A stretch of 64,000 nucleotides of DNA, taken from contig NZ_JAFIQX010000002.1 of NCBI RefSeq assembly GCF_017356035.1, positions 968,696-1,032,695 on the forward strand, given 5' to 3'. The stretch comes from Longitalea luteola (GTDB lineage: Bacteria > Bacteroidota > Bacteroidia > Chitinophagales > Chitinophagaceae). Under the pieces are notes generated by a model. The model searched no databases and had not been told where the DNA came from. It saw nothing but the letters and a program-made list of their open reading frames with translations. Positions within the stretch are counted from its first letter, which is position 1, and each line of letters opens with the position of its first letter. The position numbers and the translations under genes were made by a program. Below are positions 43,524 to 52,301 of the stretch, in pieces.

Positions 43524-44909
43524 ATGAATGCAATTGTAATTTCGGCTGTTCTGGGTGTAGTGATGATGTTTTGTGGCGTGTTCACGAATAGTAAACCTGC
43601 TGTGCGTTTTGTAGCTATTATTGGCCTGTTAGGTTTGCTAATAGCCAACGTGCTCGACATGGGCGGCTATCATTTCTTTAATGTGAACGTAAACGGTATG
43701 CTGGCCTTCGATATTTTTGGCCTGCTGTTCAATACCATCGCCTTTGCCGCCACCTGGATCTATTTCCTGCTGTCGGGCCGCGATATGGAACGCGTAGGCG
43801 TAAACCTGGCTGAATACTTTGCATTGATATTCTTTGTTCTGTGCGGTATTGCCATTGTATCGGCCTTCAATTCCCTGCTGATGCTGTTCCTCGGTATCGA
43901 GATCATTTCTATTCCATTATACATTTTAACCGGAAGCGATAAACGCAATTTAAAAAGCAATGAGGCAGCGCTGAAATACTTCCTCATGGGAGCTTTCTCT
44001 ACGGGAATCATGCTGATGGGTATTACCCTGCTTTATGGCGCAAAAGGAAGCTTTAATATGGAAGTGATCCGCTCTGGCACTACGACCTTAACGCCTATGC
44101 TGGCAGCCGGTTTATTGCTGCTGTTATTCGCTATGTCGTTCAAGGTATCGGCTGTACCCTTCCACTTCTGGACGCCCGATGCATACGACGGGGCACCCAC
44201 GGTGTTCACGTCTTTCATGGCAACCATTGTAAAGGTGGCCGGCTTTATTGCTTTCATCCGTTTGTTCGAAGGCTGTTTTGGCGAAGTGCACAAGCAATGG
44301 CAATTGCTGGCCGCTATTATTACGGCTGCCACCTTGTTCATCGGCAATATCACCGCTGTTTTCCAGCAAAGCGTGAAAAGAATGCTGTCTTACTCCAGTA
44401 TTGCACAGGCCGGCTTTATGCTGTTTGCCCTGGTGGCCATGAATGAAACCGCTAAAGAAGGCTTGATCTTTTATGCAGCCGCCTACAGCCTGGCTACCAT
44501 TGGCATCTTTGCCGTGCTGCTGAAAATGAAGGATTATACTTTTGAAGGCTTTAACGGGCTGGCCAAGCGCCAACCGGTGCTGGCTGCTACCAATACCATA
44601 TTCCTGTTATCATTGGCCGGTATACCTGCTACCGCTGGTTTCTGGGCCAAATTCTATATGTTATCAGCCGCCATCAATAATGGCAATGTAATGTGGCTGG
44701 TTATCGTTGGCGTATTATGTGCCGCTGTGAGCGTTTATTATTATTTCCGCGTAATTCAGGCTATGTACTTTAAAGACGGCGAGCCCCAGGAAATTGAAAC
44801 TTCCCGCGGGTTCAAAGGGTTACTGATCGTGATCGCGGCGGTCGTAGTGCTGCTGGGTATCTTCCCGCACTGGCTCATTAATCAGTTGTATTCTTTCTTT
44901 TATTTGTAG
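43524..44909 (+). CDS. nuoN: NADH-quinone oxidoreductase subunit N
   Basis: 461 aa antiporter-like subunit, last gene of the operon. Blocks: FLGIEIISIPLYILTGSDKR, FKVSAVPFHFWTPDAYDGAP, and QQSVKRMLSYSSIAQAGFML with the channel lysine; AGIPATAGFWAKFYMLSAA is also typical. The operon order nuoA-N is complete, with all 13 separate subunits counting nuoC and nuoD apart. A palindrome that can act as terminator follows 43 bases later. Confidence 0.95.
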   Translation: MNAIVISAVLGVVMMFCGVFTNSKPAVRFVAIIGLLGLLIANVLDMGGYHFFNVNVNGMLAFDIFGLLFNTIAFAATWIYFLLSGRDMERVGVNLAEYFALIFFVLCGIAIVSAFNSLLMLFLGIEIISIPLYILTGSDKRNLKSNEAALKYFLMGAFSTGIMLMGITLLYGAKGSFNMEVIRSGTTTLTPMLAAGLLLLLFAMSFKVSAVPFHFWTPDAYDGAPTVFTSFMATIVKVAGFIAFIRLFEGCFGEVHKQWQLLAAIITAATLFIGNITAVFQQSVKRMLSYSSIAQAGFMLFALVAMNETAKEGLIFYAAAYSLATIGIFAVLLKMKDYTFEGFNGLAKRQPVLAATNTIFLLSLAGIPATAGFWAKFYMLSAAINNGNVMWLVIVGVLCAAVSVYYYFRVIQAMYFKDGEPQEIETSRGFKGLLIVIAAVVVLLGIFPHWLINQLYSFFYL

Positions 44910-44952
44910 TATAGTATAGATAGATAGCGAAATTTATAAACTGTGCTTTGTT

Positions 44953-45010
44953 AGGAGTGCCACGTCTCTAAGACGTGGCACTCCTCTTTAAGACGTGGCA
45001 CACCCCTTTT
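44953..45010. repeat. GTGCCACG palindromic repeat after nuoN, with extra half-copy
   Basis: AGGAGTGCCACGTCT (44953-44967) and AGACGTGGCACTCCT (44971-44985) form a perfect 15-bp stem with a 3-base loop. A second right arm AGACGTGGCACACCCCTTTT follows at 44991-45010. It is the cleanest copy of the dispersed family and, with the T-run, may end nuo transcription. Confidence 0.85.
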
Positions 45011-45074
45011 ACCTTTCATCATTCTTCTTCCTGCGGGCCCGTAATATTTCTTACATTAGGCATACCAATTCAGC

Positions 45075-46349
45075 ATGACAATTCGCGATACACTTTCGCT
45101 GTCTTTTCGTACGGTGCGCAGCAACCGTTTACGTACGGGTATTACAGTGGCCATCATAGCCCTGGGCATTACCGCGCTCATAGGCATCAATACCGCCATT
45201 GTTGCCATTCAGCAAAAATTCCTCGAAAGCTTCTCGTCAATGGGTGCTACCGGCTTCACCATCCGGTACCAGGAGCCGCGCCGCAACTTCAATAACGATG
45301 AAATAAAAAAAGAGAAAAAGGGGGCGAAAAAAGAGAAGAAATCGAGCATGGGCAAGATCATTACCGAAAAGCAGGCCGAGGCGTTTAAGGAAGCCTATCA
45401 GTTTCCGGCGATGGTAAGCACCAACCTCATGGGTAGCCGCAATGCGATCATTGCCTATAAAAACGAAAAGACCAATCCCAACGTATGGGTAGTGGGCGGT
45501 GATGAGAATTACACCAATTTAAATGGCTTTTCTGTGTTGTATGGCCGCGACCTGAATACACTGGATATTCAAAGCAGCCGTAATGTATGTTTGATAGGAA
45601 AAGATGTAGCTACGCGTTTCTTTGGCGAGAGTTATGAACGGCCCATCGACAAGATCATTCGCATTAATAATATTCCGTTCCGCATAGTCGGAACGCTGAA
45701 GCCGAAGGGATCAACCTTTGGGCGCAGCCTTGATAACATTATCATTACTTCTTATACAAACGTTCGCCGCTATTTCAACAGCAATCCCAATGCATCCTTT
45801 AATATCCAGGTGAAGGTGCCCGATATTAAATATATGGATGGCGCTATAGGCGAAGCTACCGGCACTTTCCGCACTATCAGGAAACTAACGGTCACGGAGA
45901 GCGATAATTTCATGATCGACAAAAGCGACAGCATTGTCGAAATGCTGCTGCGCAACCTGAGCCTTATTACCATGGCCGCTCTGCTGATAGGGGTGATCAC
46001 CCTGGTGGGCGCCGCCATAGGATTAATGAATATTATGCTGGTGGCGGTTACTGAACGCACCAAGGAGATCGGACTGGTTAAAGCCATTGGCGGCAAGCGA
46101 AAAAATGTGCGATACCAGTTCCTCTACGAATCTATCATCATCAGTTTACTGGGCGCTGCCATCGGCATTGTGCTGGGCATTATTTTAGGGAATGTGGTTG
46201 GTATCCTGCTGAGCACCAGTTTTGTGATCCCCTGGAACTGGGTATTTACCGGGGTTATTATTTGCTCGGTAGTTGGCTTGCTGGCCGGCTTATATCCTGC
46301 CATCAAAGCCGCCCGGTTAAACCCGATCGAGGCATTGCGGTACGAGTAA
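45075..46349 (+). CDS. MacB/FtsX-type ABC transporter permease
   Basis: 424 aa. One N-terminal helix ([20 protein letters not shown]), a MacB-PCD periplasmic domain of about 230 residues with an inserted K/E-rich stretch ([20 protein letters not shown]), then three helices around the conserved [20 protein letters not shown] block and a C-terminal ending [13 protein letters not shown]. These are hallmarks of MacB-type permeases, which export substrates by mechanotransmission. No ATPase gene is adjacent, so its partner must lie elsewhere. Confidence 0.9.
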   Translation: MTIRDTLSLSFRTVRSNRLRTGITVAIIALGITALIGINTAIVAIQQKFLESFSSMGATGFTIRYQEPRRNFNNDEIKKEKKGAKKEKKSSMGKIITEKQAEAFKEAYQFPAMVSTNLMGSRNAIIAYKNEKTNPNVWVVGGDENYTNLNGFSVLYGRDLNTLDIQSSRNVCLIGKDVATRFFGESYERPIDKIIRINNIPFRIVGTLKPKGSTFGRSLDNIIITSYTNVRRYFNSNPNASFNIQVKVPDIKYMDGAIGEATGTFRTIRKLTVTESDNFMIDKSDSIVEMLLRNLSLITMAALLIGVITLVGAAIGLMNIMLVAVTERTKEIGLVKAIGGKRKNVRYQFLYESIIISLLGAAIGIVLGIILGNVVGILLSTSFVIPWNWVFTGVIICSVVGLLAGLYPAIKAARLNPIEALRYE

Positions 46350-46468
46350 CCCAGTGGGGAACAGACAATCGGCAATAGACAATGCGCAATATCCAATTGG
46401 CAATTAGACAAATGTGAAATGCTCGTGGCGTATTATCCCACCCACTAACGGCCTTCCCAAAAAGTTGG

Positions 46469-46800
46469 TGGCGGATGATTTATAGCTGGAAATGGGGCGT
46501 TAATAGTTTTTAGCGTATGGTATATAGCTACAAACGGGTCTCCGGGAGTTTGTGGCGTATGGTTTATAGCTGACAACGGGACTGTAAGCGTTTGCGTCGT
46601 ATGATTTATAGCTGGAAATGGGTCGGTAATAATTTTTAGCGTATCATTTCCGGCTGGAAACAGTATGAAATTAGTATGTGGCGTACGGTTTCTAGCTGGT
46701 AACAGGGTAAAAATAGCTTGTGGCGTAAGGTTTCCAGCTGAATATGAGGTGCGAACAGCTGTACATGGGTCGAAAACAATTTTTAGCGCCCCGCTACAAA
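46469..46800. repeat. Degenerate 42-bp tandem array, exact phase
   Basis: The core TGGCGTATGGTTTATAGCTG recurs with its AGCTG (or a close variant) at 46484, 46526, 46568, 46610, 46652, 46694 and 46736, exactly 42 bases apart each time. A further TAGCGC copy at 46784 lies 1.5 units on. Units differ at 20-50 percent of positions, yet no insertion or deletion breaks the phase for seven units. On the minus strand one frame is open for about 400 bases and would encode a 14-residue repeat (PAINHTPQTPGDPF-like), but it has no ATG. The plus-strand frames have in-phase stops. Confidence 0.85.
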
Positions 46801-46851
46801 CTATTTCCGATCGGTTAAATCGCTGCAGACTCCCAAAAAATGGAAATAAAA

Positions 46852-46885
46852 AAGGTCCGAAAATGGTTACCCGCTTTCGGACCTT
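46852..46885. terminator. Bidirectional terminator after metalloprotease gene
   Basis: AAGGTCCGAAA (46852-46862) pairs perfectly with TTTCGGACCTT (46875-46885). On the minus strand it is followed by TTTTTTATTT, so it terminates the metalloprotease gene. The plus-strand tail CTATTTTG is weaker. Confidence 0.8.
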
Positions 46886-46959
46886 CTATTTTGATATACT
46901 CTGCTTGTTTGCTTCAGCCCCTTTAAGGGCGGGAGATAAATCCCCCGTTTGCTTCGCTA

Positions 46960-49494
46960 TTATCTCGGATTCAACACCCGGTCGATCCGCTCGCTCAGGT
47001 CCTGTAAATGGTACCGGCTCATTCTGTCGGTATACGCCGGGATAGCTGCGGCGATCTCCGCTTTCAGCGTACGTAATGTACCACGAGCTACAGAAATGAT
47101 ATCGGTCTTCTTTACATCTACCGACGGACCAAACGTGATGGTGATACCACCACCACCACCGCCAGCCGGTGAAGGAGTAATGGTAGCCAGTGTGCTCAAT
47201 CTTTCTACAAAAGATTTTTGCAGGTTGCGGCGGTAATTGTCAATAGGCGCACGGGCCGGCAGTTCACTCCAGATCCCTTTTTTCAGGTCGTTCATAAACT
47301 CGTCGATGTGATAAGCATTCGCATCGCGGTTGGTAGACGTGATGAGGCGCTGTAAACGCATCGTGTTTAACAGGGCGCCCAGCCAGGTATCCTGCAAACT
47401 GCTGATCTTGTCCTCTGTAGGAGAAGTTACTTTCTCCATAATCGATTTATTCAGCAGCCAGGTCGGCGTGGTGAACAGGTTCCTCTGCAAGAAGGCCAGG
47501 GCTTCTTTTTGCACTGCTTTAGGCACTACAGTGTACACGGCGCCATCCTGTTCGGTAGTTTTCAGATCAGTATAAACACCGCCGATATGAGTAACTGCAT
47601 GGCCCATATAGCGGCTGAAGGTGTTATATACTTCATCATACACGCCATCGAGGCTTTTATAGTTCTCGCCTTTTTCATTCAGCCATTTAGGCAATTGCGG
47701 AACGATCCATTTCAGGTTCTTGATGCCATACTCATTGGCCTTCATGTTATCGTCGCCCAGGCTCTCGGTCTGCGCGCGGGGATCAACGCCATCGGCATGT
47801 AAAAAGCGCAGGCGTTTATTGCCATAACGGCTTTTTACCCAGTCATTTAATATATCTTTTTCTTCTTCCTCGGTTTTGCCGGGCAGCAGTTTGTAGCCCC
47901 ATTCAATAGACCACAGGTCGTATTCTCCGATGCGGGGGTACAAACCGGCGATGCCGACTTTGTCTTCCGGTTGGGCTACATAATTAAAGCGGGCGTAATC
48001 CATAATGGAAGAAGTGTGACCATGTTCTTCAACCCAGGCTTTATCGCGCAGCTTTTCAACCGGTGTGGCCGAAGAAGCGCCCATGTTGTGCGGCAGACCC
48101 AGGGTATGGCCTACTTCGTGGGATGATACAAAGCGAATGAGGTCGCCCATCAGCGAATCACTGAAACGGCCTGTGCGGGCGCGGGGATCGCTGGGTGAAG
48201 CCTGGATGAGGTACCAGTTGCGCAGCAATGACATTACATTATGGTACCAGTCGATATGCGATTCCAGGATCTCACCGCTGCGGGGGTCATGCACGTGCGG
48301 ACCGCGGGCATTGGGGATCTCGGAGGGTTTATATACTACAGCAGAATAACGGGCGTCTTCGAGGCTCCAGGTGCTGTCTTCCTCGGGCTTGGGGGCTCTG
48401 CGGGCCATAATGGCGTTCTTGAAGCCGGCCTTTTCAAAAGCCTTCTGCCAGTCGTTAACACCCAGGATCAGGTAGGGGATCCATTTTTCAGGCGTATTGG
48501 GATCAATATAAAAGATGATGGGTTTTTTAGGTTCCACCAGTTCACCCCGTTTGTACTTTTCCATGTCTTCCTCTTTCGGCTCCAGTCGCCAGCGGGTAAT
48601 GAGGCTGATGTCTTTTACACCTTGAGGATCGGCGTCAAAATCAGTGTATTCAGTAGTGAAATAGGCTACGCGGTCGTCATAAAAGCGCGGCCGCATAGGC
48701 GTCTTGGGCAACAACACCAGCGAGCTGTTGAGCTCGAACGTAGCGTTGCCGGCAGGCGCTACCGGCATGCCCGGGAACGGACTGGGCGCCGGTGTTTTAT
48801 TATAGGTCTTAACTGTTTTGATCTCGGTATTGATGGGGAAGGTCTTGATATCAGAGATATACGATTTATCGAGTTGAACGCCACCAATGCGAAGTGATGA
48901 TTTAAAGTAAGACGCAAAGAACAGGATATCGTTATCGCTGTTAATGAAGTCGGTTACGTCAATCACAAAGCCGGCACTGTCATTAGAAAAAGCTTTAATA
49001 TCGAAAGCGGCAGCGATGGGTTGAATATTGCTGTTCTGAACCGATTTGTACATGGGCTTGGATGAATCCTTGGCATATACAGAGTAGGAAATATTGCGGA
49101 GGAAGATCTTGTTGTTCGGACCTTTTTCAAAGCGGATCACATTTTCATTGATCTCATCACCGGCATAACCAAAGAAACCGGCGCGGGTATTGATGGGTGC
49201 TTTGGAAATACGGTTCACTACCAGCACATCCCTGCCTAATAAGGAATCGGCCATTTCGAAATACCATTTGTCTTCCTGTTTGTGCACTGTAAAAAGGCCT
49301 TTGCGGGTATTTGCCTTGCCAGTGATCACTTCTTTGTAAGGTTTCGGGCCGGTTGTAGGCGGTTTGGGGGCGGCAGTCGGGCGTTTGGCAGTATCGGCTG
49401 CAGGAGCAGGGCTACCGGATCTTTTTTGTTGTGCAAATGACATTACACTACAGCAGCCTAATACCACCAGTAAGGAAAAACATTTTTTCATCAT
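46960..49494 (-). CDS. Exported zinc-dependent metalloprotease (DUF5117/DUF5118 type)
   Basis: 844 aa with a signal peptide (MMKKCFSLLVVLGCCSVMSF). A proline-rich linker (residues about 25-60) is followed by DUF5118/DUF5117-like N-terminal domains and a catalytic part with HEVGHTLGLPHNMGAS, the extended HExxHxxGxxH zinc motif of metzincins. A C-terminal domain follows. Such proteins are secreted or periplasmic in Bacteroidota. The substrate is unknown. It is probably transcribed alone and ends at the hairpin at 46852-46885. Confidence 0.88.
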   Translation of the reverse strand: MMKKCFSLLVVLGCCSVMSFAQQKRSGSPAPAADTAKRPTAAPKPPTTGPKPYKEVITGKANTRKGLFTVHKQEDKWYFEMADSLLGRDVLVVNRISKAPINTRAGFFGYAGDEINENVIRFEKGPNNKIFLRNISYSVYAKDSSKPMYKSVQNSNIQPIAAAFDIKAFSNDSAGFVIDVTDFINSDNDILFFASYFKSSLRIGGVQLDKSYISDIKTFPINTEIKTVKTYNKTPAPSPFPGMPVAPAGNATFELNSSLVLLPKTPMRPRFYDDRVAYFTTEYTDFDADPQGVKDISLITRWRLEPKEEDMEKYKRGELVEPKKPIIFYIDPNTPEKWIPYLILGVNDWQKAFEKAGFKNAIMARRAPKPEEDSTWSLEDARYSAVVYKPSEIPNARGPHVHDPRSGEILESHIDWYHNVMSLLRNWYLIQASPSDPRARTGRFSDSLMGDLIRFVSSHEVGHTLGLPHNMGASSATPVEKLRDKAWVEEHGHTSSIMDYARFNYVAQPEDKVGIAGLYPRIGEYDLWSIEWGYKLLPGKTEEEEKDILNDWVKSRYGNKRLRFLHADGVDPRAQTESLGDDNMKANEYGIKNLKWIVPQLPKWLNEKGENYKSLDGVYDEVYNTFSRYMGHAVTHIGGVYTDLKTTEQDGAVYTVVPKAVQKEALAFLQRNLFTTPTWLLNKSIMEKVTSPTEDKISSLQDTWLGALLNTMRLQRLITSTNRDANAYHIDEFMNDLKKGIWSELPARAPIDNYRRNLQKSFVERLSTLATITPSPAGGGGGGITITFGPSVDVKKTDIISVARGTLRTLKAEIAAAIPAYTDRMSRYHLQDLSERIDRVLNPR

Positions 49495-50031
49495 TAATAG
49501 TAATTGTTTTTTAGAAGTTCAGATGAATTTTAATGGATACTTAATTTCATAGCTCGGGGTCGTTGAAAATCGGTATTACGCTATCCATCTGAATGATTAA
49601 ACCATTGCAAAAAATTAATGGATGAAGGTAGCAAAATCCTAATGTGTGAAGATGCTGGCGCGTTACCGCTGATCAAAAAAGTATTATATGGCGTTCTTAT
49701 AGACAATAGGCAACTGACGATTGGCAGCAGGCAGGCCATTACCGATACTATTTGGCAACCGGCCAGCCTGCAGTCAGGTTGGAAGCTTGCACATTGCCTG
49801 TTGGTTCAAGTGCTTGTTTTGTTTCTAATTATGCCCTATATTGTTGCCGTTCTATTCAATCAAATCGCCTGTTTTTTAGGCGACCATTTAAGAAATTTCT
49901 TAACTTGTGAACCTTATCAAAATTTTTCTTGATCTTTTTGATCAAGTGAAAAGACTTTTTCCTTAGAATTGTGAGCCCATTTAGAATCTACTGATAGCTT
50001 AAAATTTATAAAACACTAAAAAAACACAATC
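49495..50031. other. Intergenic region upstream of exbB
   Basis: About 540 bases between divergent metalloprotease and exbB genes. A perfect 7-bp palindrome with 5-base loop, CTTGATC-TTTTT-GATCAAG, lies at 49928-49946, followed by another poly-T tract, about 85 bases before the exbB start; it may be a terminator or an operator. An open frame at 49618-49932 has no recognisable domain, and I do not call it a gene. Confidence 0.5.
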
Positions 50032-50898
50032 ATGGCTGAAACAAGACCCGTTGCGACTGCAACCGCAGCGAAGAGTAGTACATCCGTTCAACCAAAAAAG
50101 AGATCCAATGCCATTTCATGGGTAGCCCCTGTTGTTTGTATCATCGCCGGTTATGTTATCTGGCGTTTTCTCCTCGGAGATCCATCCAACTTTACTCAAC
50201 CAGATCCAGCCGGTGGATTTTGGCCTCATCATAAAGGACCTAAAGGTGGTTTGGTGAGAATGTATGAAGGTGGTATTATCGTACCTCTGCTGATCGCAAC
50301 ATTTTTAACAGTAGTTACTTTCGTTATTGAGCGTTTGATGACCATTCTGAAAGCTACCGGTACTGGTAACATTGCAGAGTTCATCCGCAAAGTACAATAT
50401 CACCTGGCTAACAAAAATGTTGACCAGGCTATTTCTGAGTGCGATCGTCAAAAAGGAAGCGTTGGTAATGTGATGAAAGCCGGTCTGCGCAAGTACAAAG
50501 AAATGATCTCTAATACTGAGCTGGATACCGAGCAAAAAGTATTGGCTATTCAAAAAGAAGTAGAAGAAGCTACAGCACTGGAACTGCCTATGCTGGAGAA
50601 GAACCTGGTGTTCCTGTCTACTATCGCCTCTGTGGCAACCCTGTTGGGTCTGTTAGGAACGGTATTAGGTATGATCACTTCATTCGCTGCCCTGGCTTCT
50701 GATGGTGGTGGTGGTGCTGCCGCTGAGTTATCAAGAGGTATCTCTGAGGCCCTGTATAACACGGCCCTGGGTATCGGTACTTCAGCGATCGCGATCATCA
50801 TGTATAACATCTTTACAACCAAGATCGACTCTATAACTTATGGCATCGATGAGTCTGGTTTCACCCTGACCCAAAGCTTTGCATCTCTGTACAAATAA
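50032..50898 (+). CDS. exbB: MotA/TolQ/ExbB proton channel protein
   Basis: 288 aa. Helices near residues 27-48 and 80-105, a cytoplasmic loop, then a pair of helices, the first containing LLGLLGTVLGMITSFAALAS, the ExbB/TolQ signature. With ExbD it forms the proton-driven motor that energises TonB. It begins the locus exbB-exbD-exbD-tonB. An N-terminal extra helix gives it four spans rather than the three of E. coli ExbB (244 aa), as in other Bacteroidota. A hairpin with T-run just after the stop may reduce transcription of the genes downstream. Confidence 0.92.
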   Translation: MAETRPVATATAAKSSTSVQPKKRSNAISWVAPVVCIIAGYVIWRFLLGDPSNFTQPDPAGGFWPHHKGPKGGLVRMYEGGIIVPLLIATFLTVVTFVIERLMTILKATGTGNIAEFIRKVQYHLANKNVDQAISECDRQKGSVGNVMKAGLRKYKEMISNTELDTEQKVLAIQKEVEEATALELPMLEKNLVFLSTIASVATLLGLLGTVLGMITSFAALASDGGGGAAAELSRGISEALYNTALGIGTSAIAIIMYNIFTTKIDSITYGIDESGFTLTQSFASLYK

Positions 50899-50901
50899 TC
50901 A

Positions 50902-50930
50902 GCATCCCCAAAATGGGGAAGCTTTTTTTT
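50902..50930 (+). terminator. Terminator or attenuator between exbB and exbD
   Basis: GCATCCCC (50902-50909) and GGGGAAGC (50915-50922) form a short stem with an AAAAT loop, directly followed by eight T. Because exbD lies only 103 bases downstream on the same strand, it probably acts as a partial terminator that keeps ExbB in excess. Confidence 0.7.
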
Positions 50931-51004
50931 GAAAAAAGTGCATGTGATGCATATGGAAATTGGAAGAAAGTGAATCTTATACCAGAATCTGAAATAATTA
51001 TAAT

Positions 51005-51664
51005 ATGCCTAAAGTAAAAATGCCGCGAAAGAGTACCGCTGTGGACATGACCGCGATGTGTGATGTGGCATTCCTGCTGCTTTCTTTCTTCATCCTGACC
51101 ACCAAGTTCAAATCGCCTGATGCTGTGGAAGTTGTAACACCAAACTCGGTGTCAACCAAACCGGTAGAGGCCAAGAATGTGGTGCAGGTCATCATGGACA
51201 AAGAGGGGAAAGTGTTCTTCTCTGTTGGTGATGAAAGCGTGGATGAAAAAGCGCAGATCATTGATATGGTCAATGAAGGAAAAAGCCTGAATTTGACCGA
51301 TCAGGAAAAAGCTGCCTTTACAAGATCCGGTTCGTATGTAGGCGTTCCATTTGCCATGTTGAAGTCGTACCTGCAATTATCGCCCGACCAGCTGAAGAAT
51401 TACAAGGCGCCGGGTATTCCAACAGATACCGCTAACAACGAATTGGTCGTATGGATGAATGCTGCCACCCGTGCCTTCTCAGGAGCCAAAATGGCCCTGA
51501 TGGTAAAAGGTGACAACAACGCCAAGTATCCGTCATTCAAAGGGGTAATCGACGCATTTAAAAGAAATGAGATCTTTAAATTCTCGATGGTAACCAACCC
51601 TGAGGGAGTTCCTGAAGGTACCGCACTGGCCACGAAGAGAGCAACCGGTGCTAAAGAGGAGTAA
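51005..51664 (+). CDS. exbD: ExbD/TolR biopolymer transport protein, copy 1
   Basis: 219 aa. A single N-terminal helix with the conserved proton-carrying aspartate (STAVDMTAMCDVAFLLLSFF) precedes a periplasmic domain (EVVTPNSVSTKPVEAKNVVQ onward). It is longer than E. coli ExbD (141 aa). Together with the second ExbD copy 37 bases on, it partners ExbB. Two consecutive exbD genes are the rule in Bacteroidota. Confidence 0.92.
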   Translation: MPKVKMPRKSTAVDMTAMCDVAFLLLSFFILTTKFKSPDAVEVVTPNSVSTKPVEAKNVVQVIMDKEGKVFFSVGDESVDEKAQIIDMVNEGKSLNLTDQEKAAFTRSGSYVGVPFAMLKSYLQLSPDQLKNYKAPGIPTDTANNELVVWMNAATRAFSGAKMALMVKGDNNAKYPSFKGVIDAFKRNEIFKFSMVTNPEGVPEGTALATKRATGAKEE

Positions 51665-51700
51665 CAGCGAATTAAATTATTAACTTAAAAAAAGTGCGAT

Positions 51701-52246
51701 ATGGCAGAAATGGATACCTCCTCCGGTGGGGGAGGACATAAAAAAGGCCCGGGCGTTAAGAAGGGGAAGAAACTTTCTACGCGCGTTGACCTTACGCCGA
51801 TGGTGGATCTGGGATTCCTGCTGATAACGTTCTTCATATTCACCACTACCATGAGCCAGCCTACGGCCATGAAGCTTTTCCTGCCGAAAGACACCGAAAA
51901 GCCCGAAGAGCAGAATAAGATCAAAGCGTCTGGCGCTTTGTCTATCATGCTCGGTAGAGGAAATGGAGTATATTATTATGAAGGCGAGTTAGCAGCAGAT
52001 GGTTCCAACTTCAAATCAAGTAACTTTAAAGATATCCGTCAGGTTATCATCAATAAAAAGAAATCTACTAACCCGCAGGATTTTGTAGTGGTAATTAAAC
52101 CCGGCCCCGAGGCTACCTACAAAAACACCGTTGACATGCTTGATGAAATGACCATCAATGATGTTAAGCGTTATGCGATGGTAGATATTTTCCAAACTGA
52201 ACTTGATTTGATGAGAGCTACCGAAACAAGTGGCGGCGTTAAATAA
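51701..52246 (+). CDS. exbD: ExbD/TolR biopolymer transport protein, copy 2
   Basis: 181 aa. A glycine/lysine-rich N-terminus (SSGGGGHKKGPGVKKGKKLS) precedes the membrane helix with its conserved Asp (TRVDLTPMVDLGFLLITFFI). The periplasmic part is shorter than in copy 1 and quite different in sequence, so the two copies are old paralogues and may hold distinct places in the ExbB5D2-type motor. Spacing to tonB is 56 bases. Confidence 0.92.
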   Translation: MAEMDTSSGGGGHKKGPGVKKGKKLSTRVDLTPMVDLGFLLITFFIFTTTMSQPTAMKLFLPKDTEKPEEQNKIKASGALSIMLGRGNGVYYYEGELAADGSNFKSSNFKDIRQVIINKKKSTNPQDFVVVIKPGPEATYKNTVDMLDEMTINDVKRYAMVDIFQTELDLMRATETSGGVK

Positions 52247-52301
52247 AAGTTGCTTTATGGAATTTTATATTCTGTGCATCTAATTACAAAGATTTTTTAA
52301 T

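Noticed and set aside
46469..46800. CRISPR array
   Set aside because: The 42-bp units are contiguous and diverged; there is no constant repeat alternating with unique spacers, and no cas gene in the window.
46665..47045. Plus-strand open frame of 126 codons
   Set aside because: It starts inside the 42-bp array, crosses a terminator and overlaps the end of the metalloprotease gene; its repeated VCGVRFLAGN text is just the tandem repeat translated.
49618..49932. 104-codon open frame upstream of exbB
   Set aside because: No recognisable domain, and part of its text comes from a GACAATAGGCAACTGACGATT-type word repeat. I left it as intergenic.
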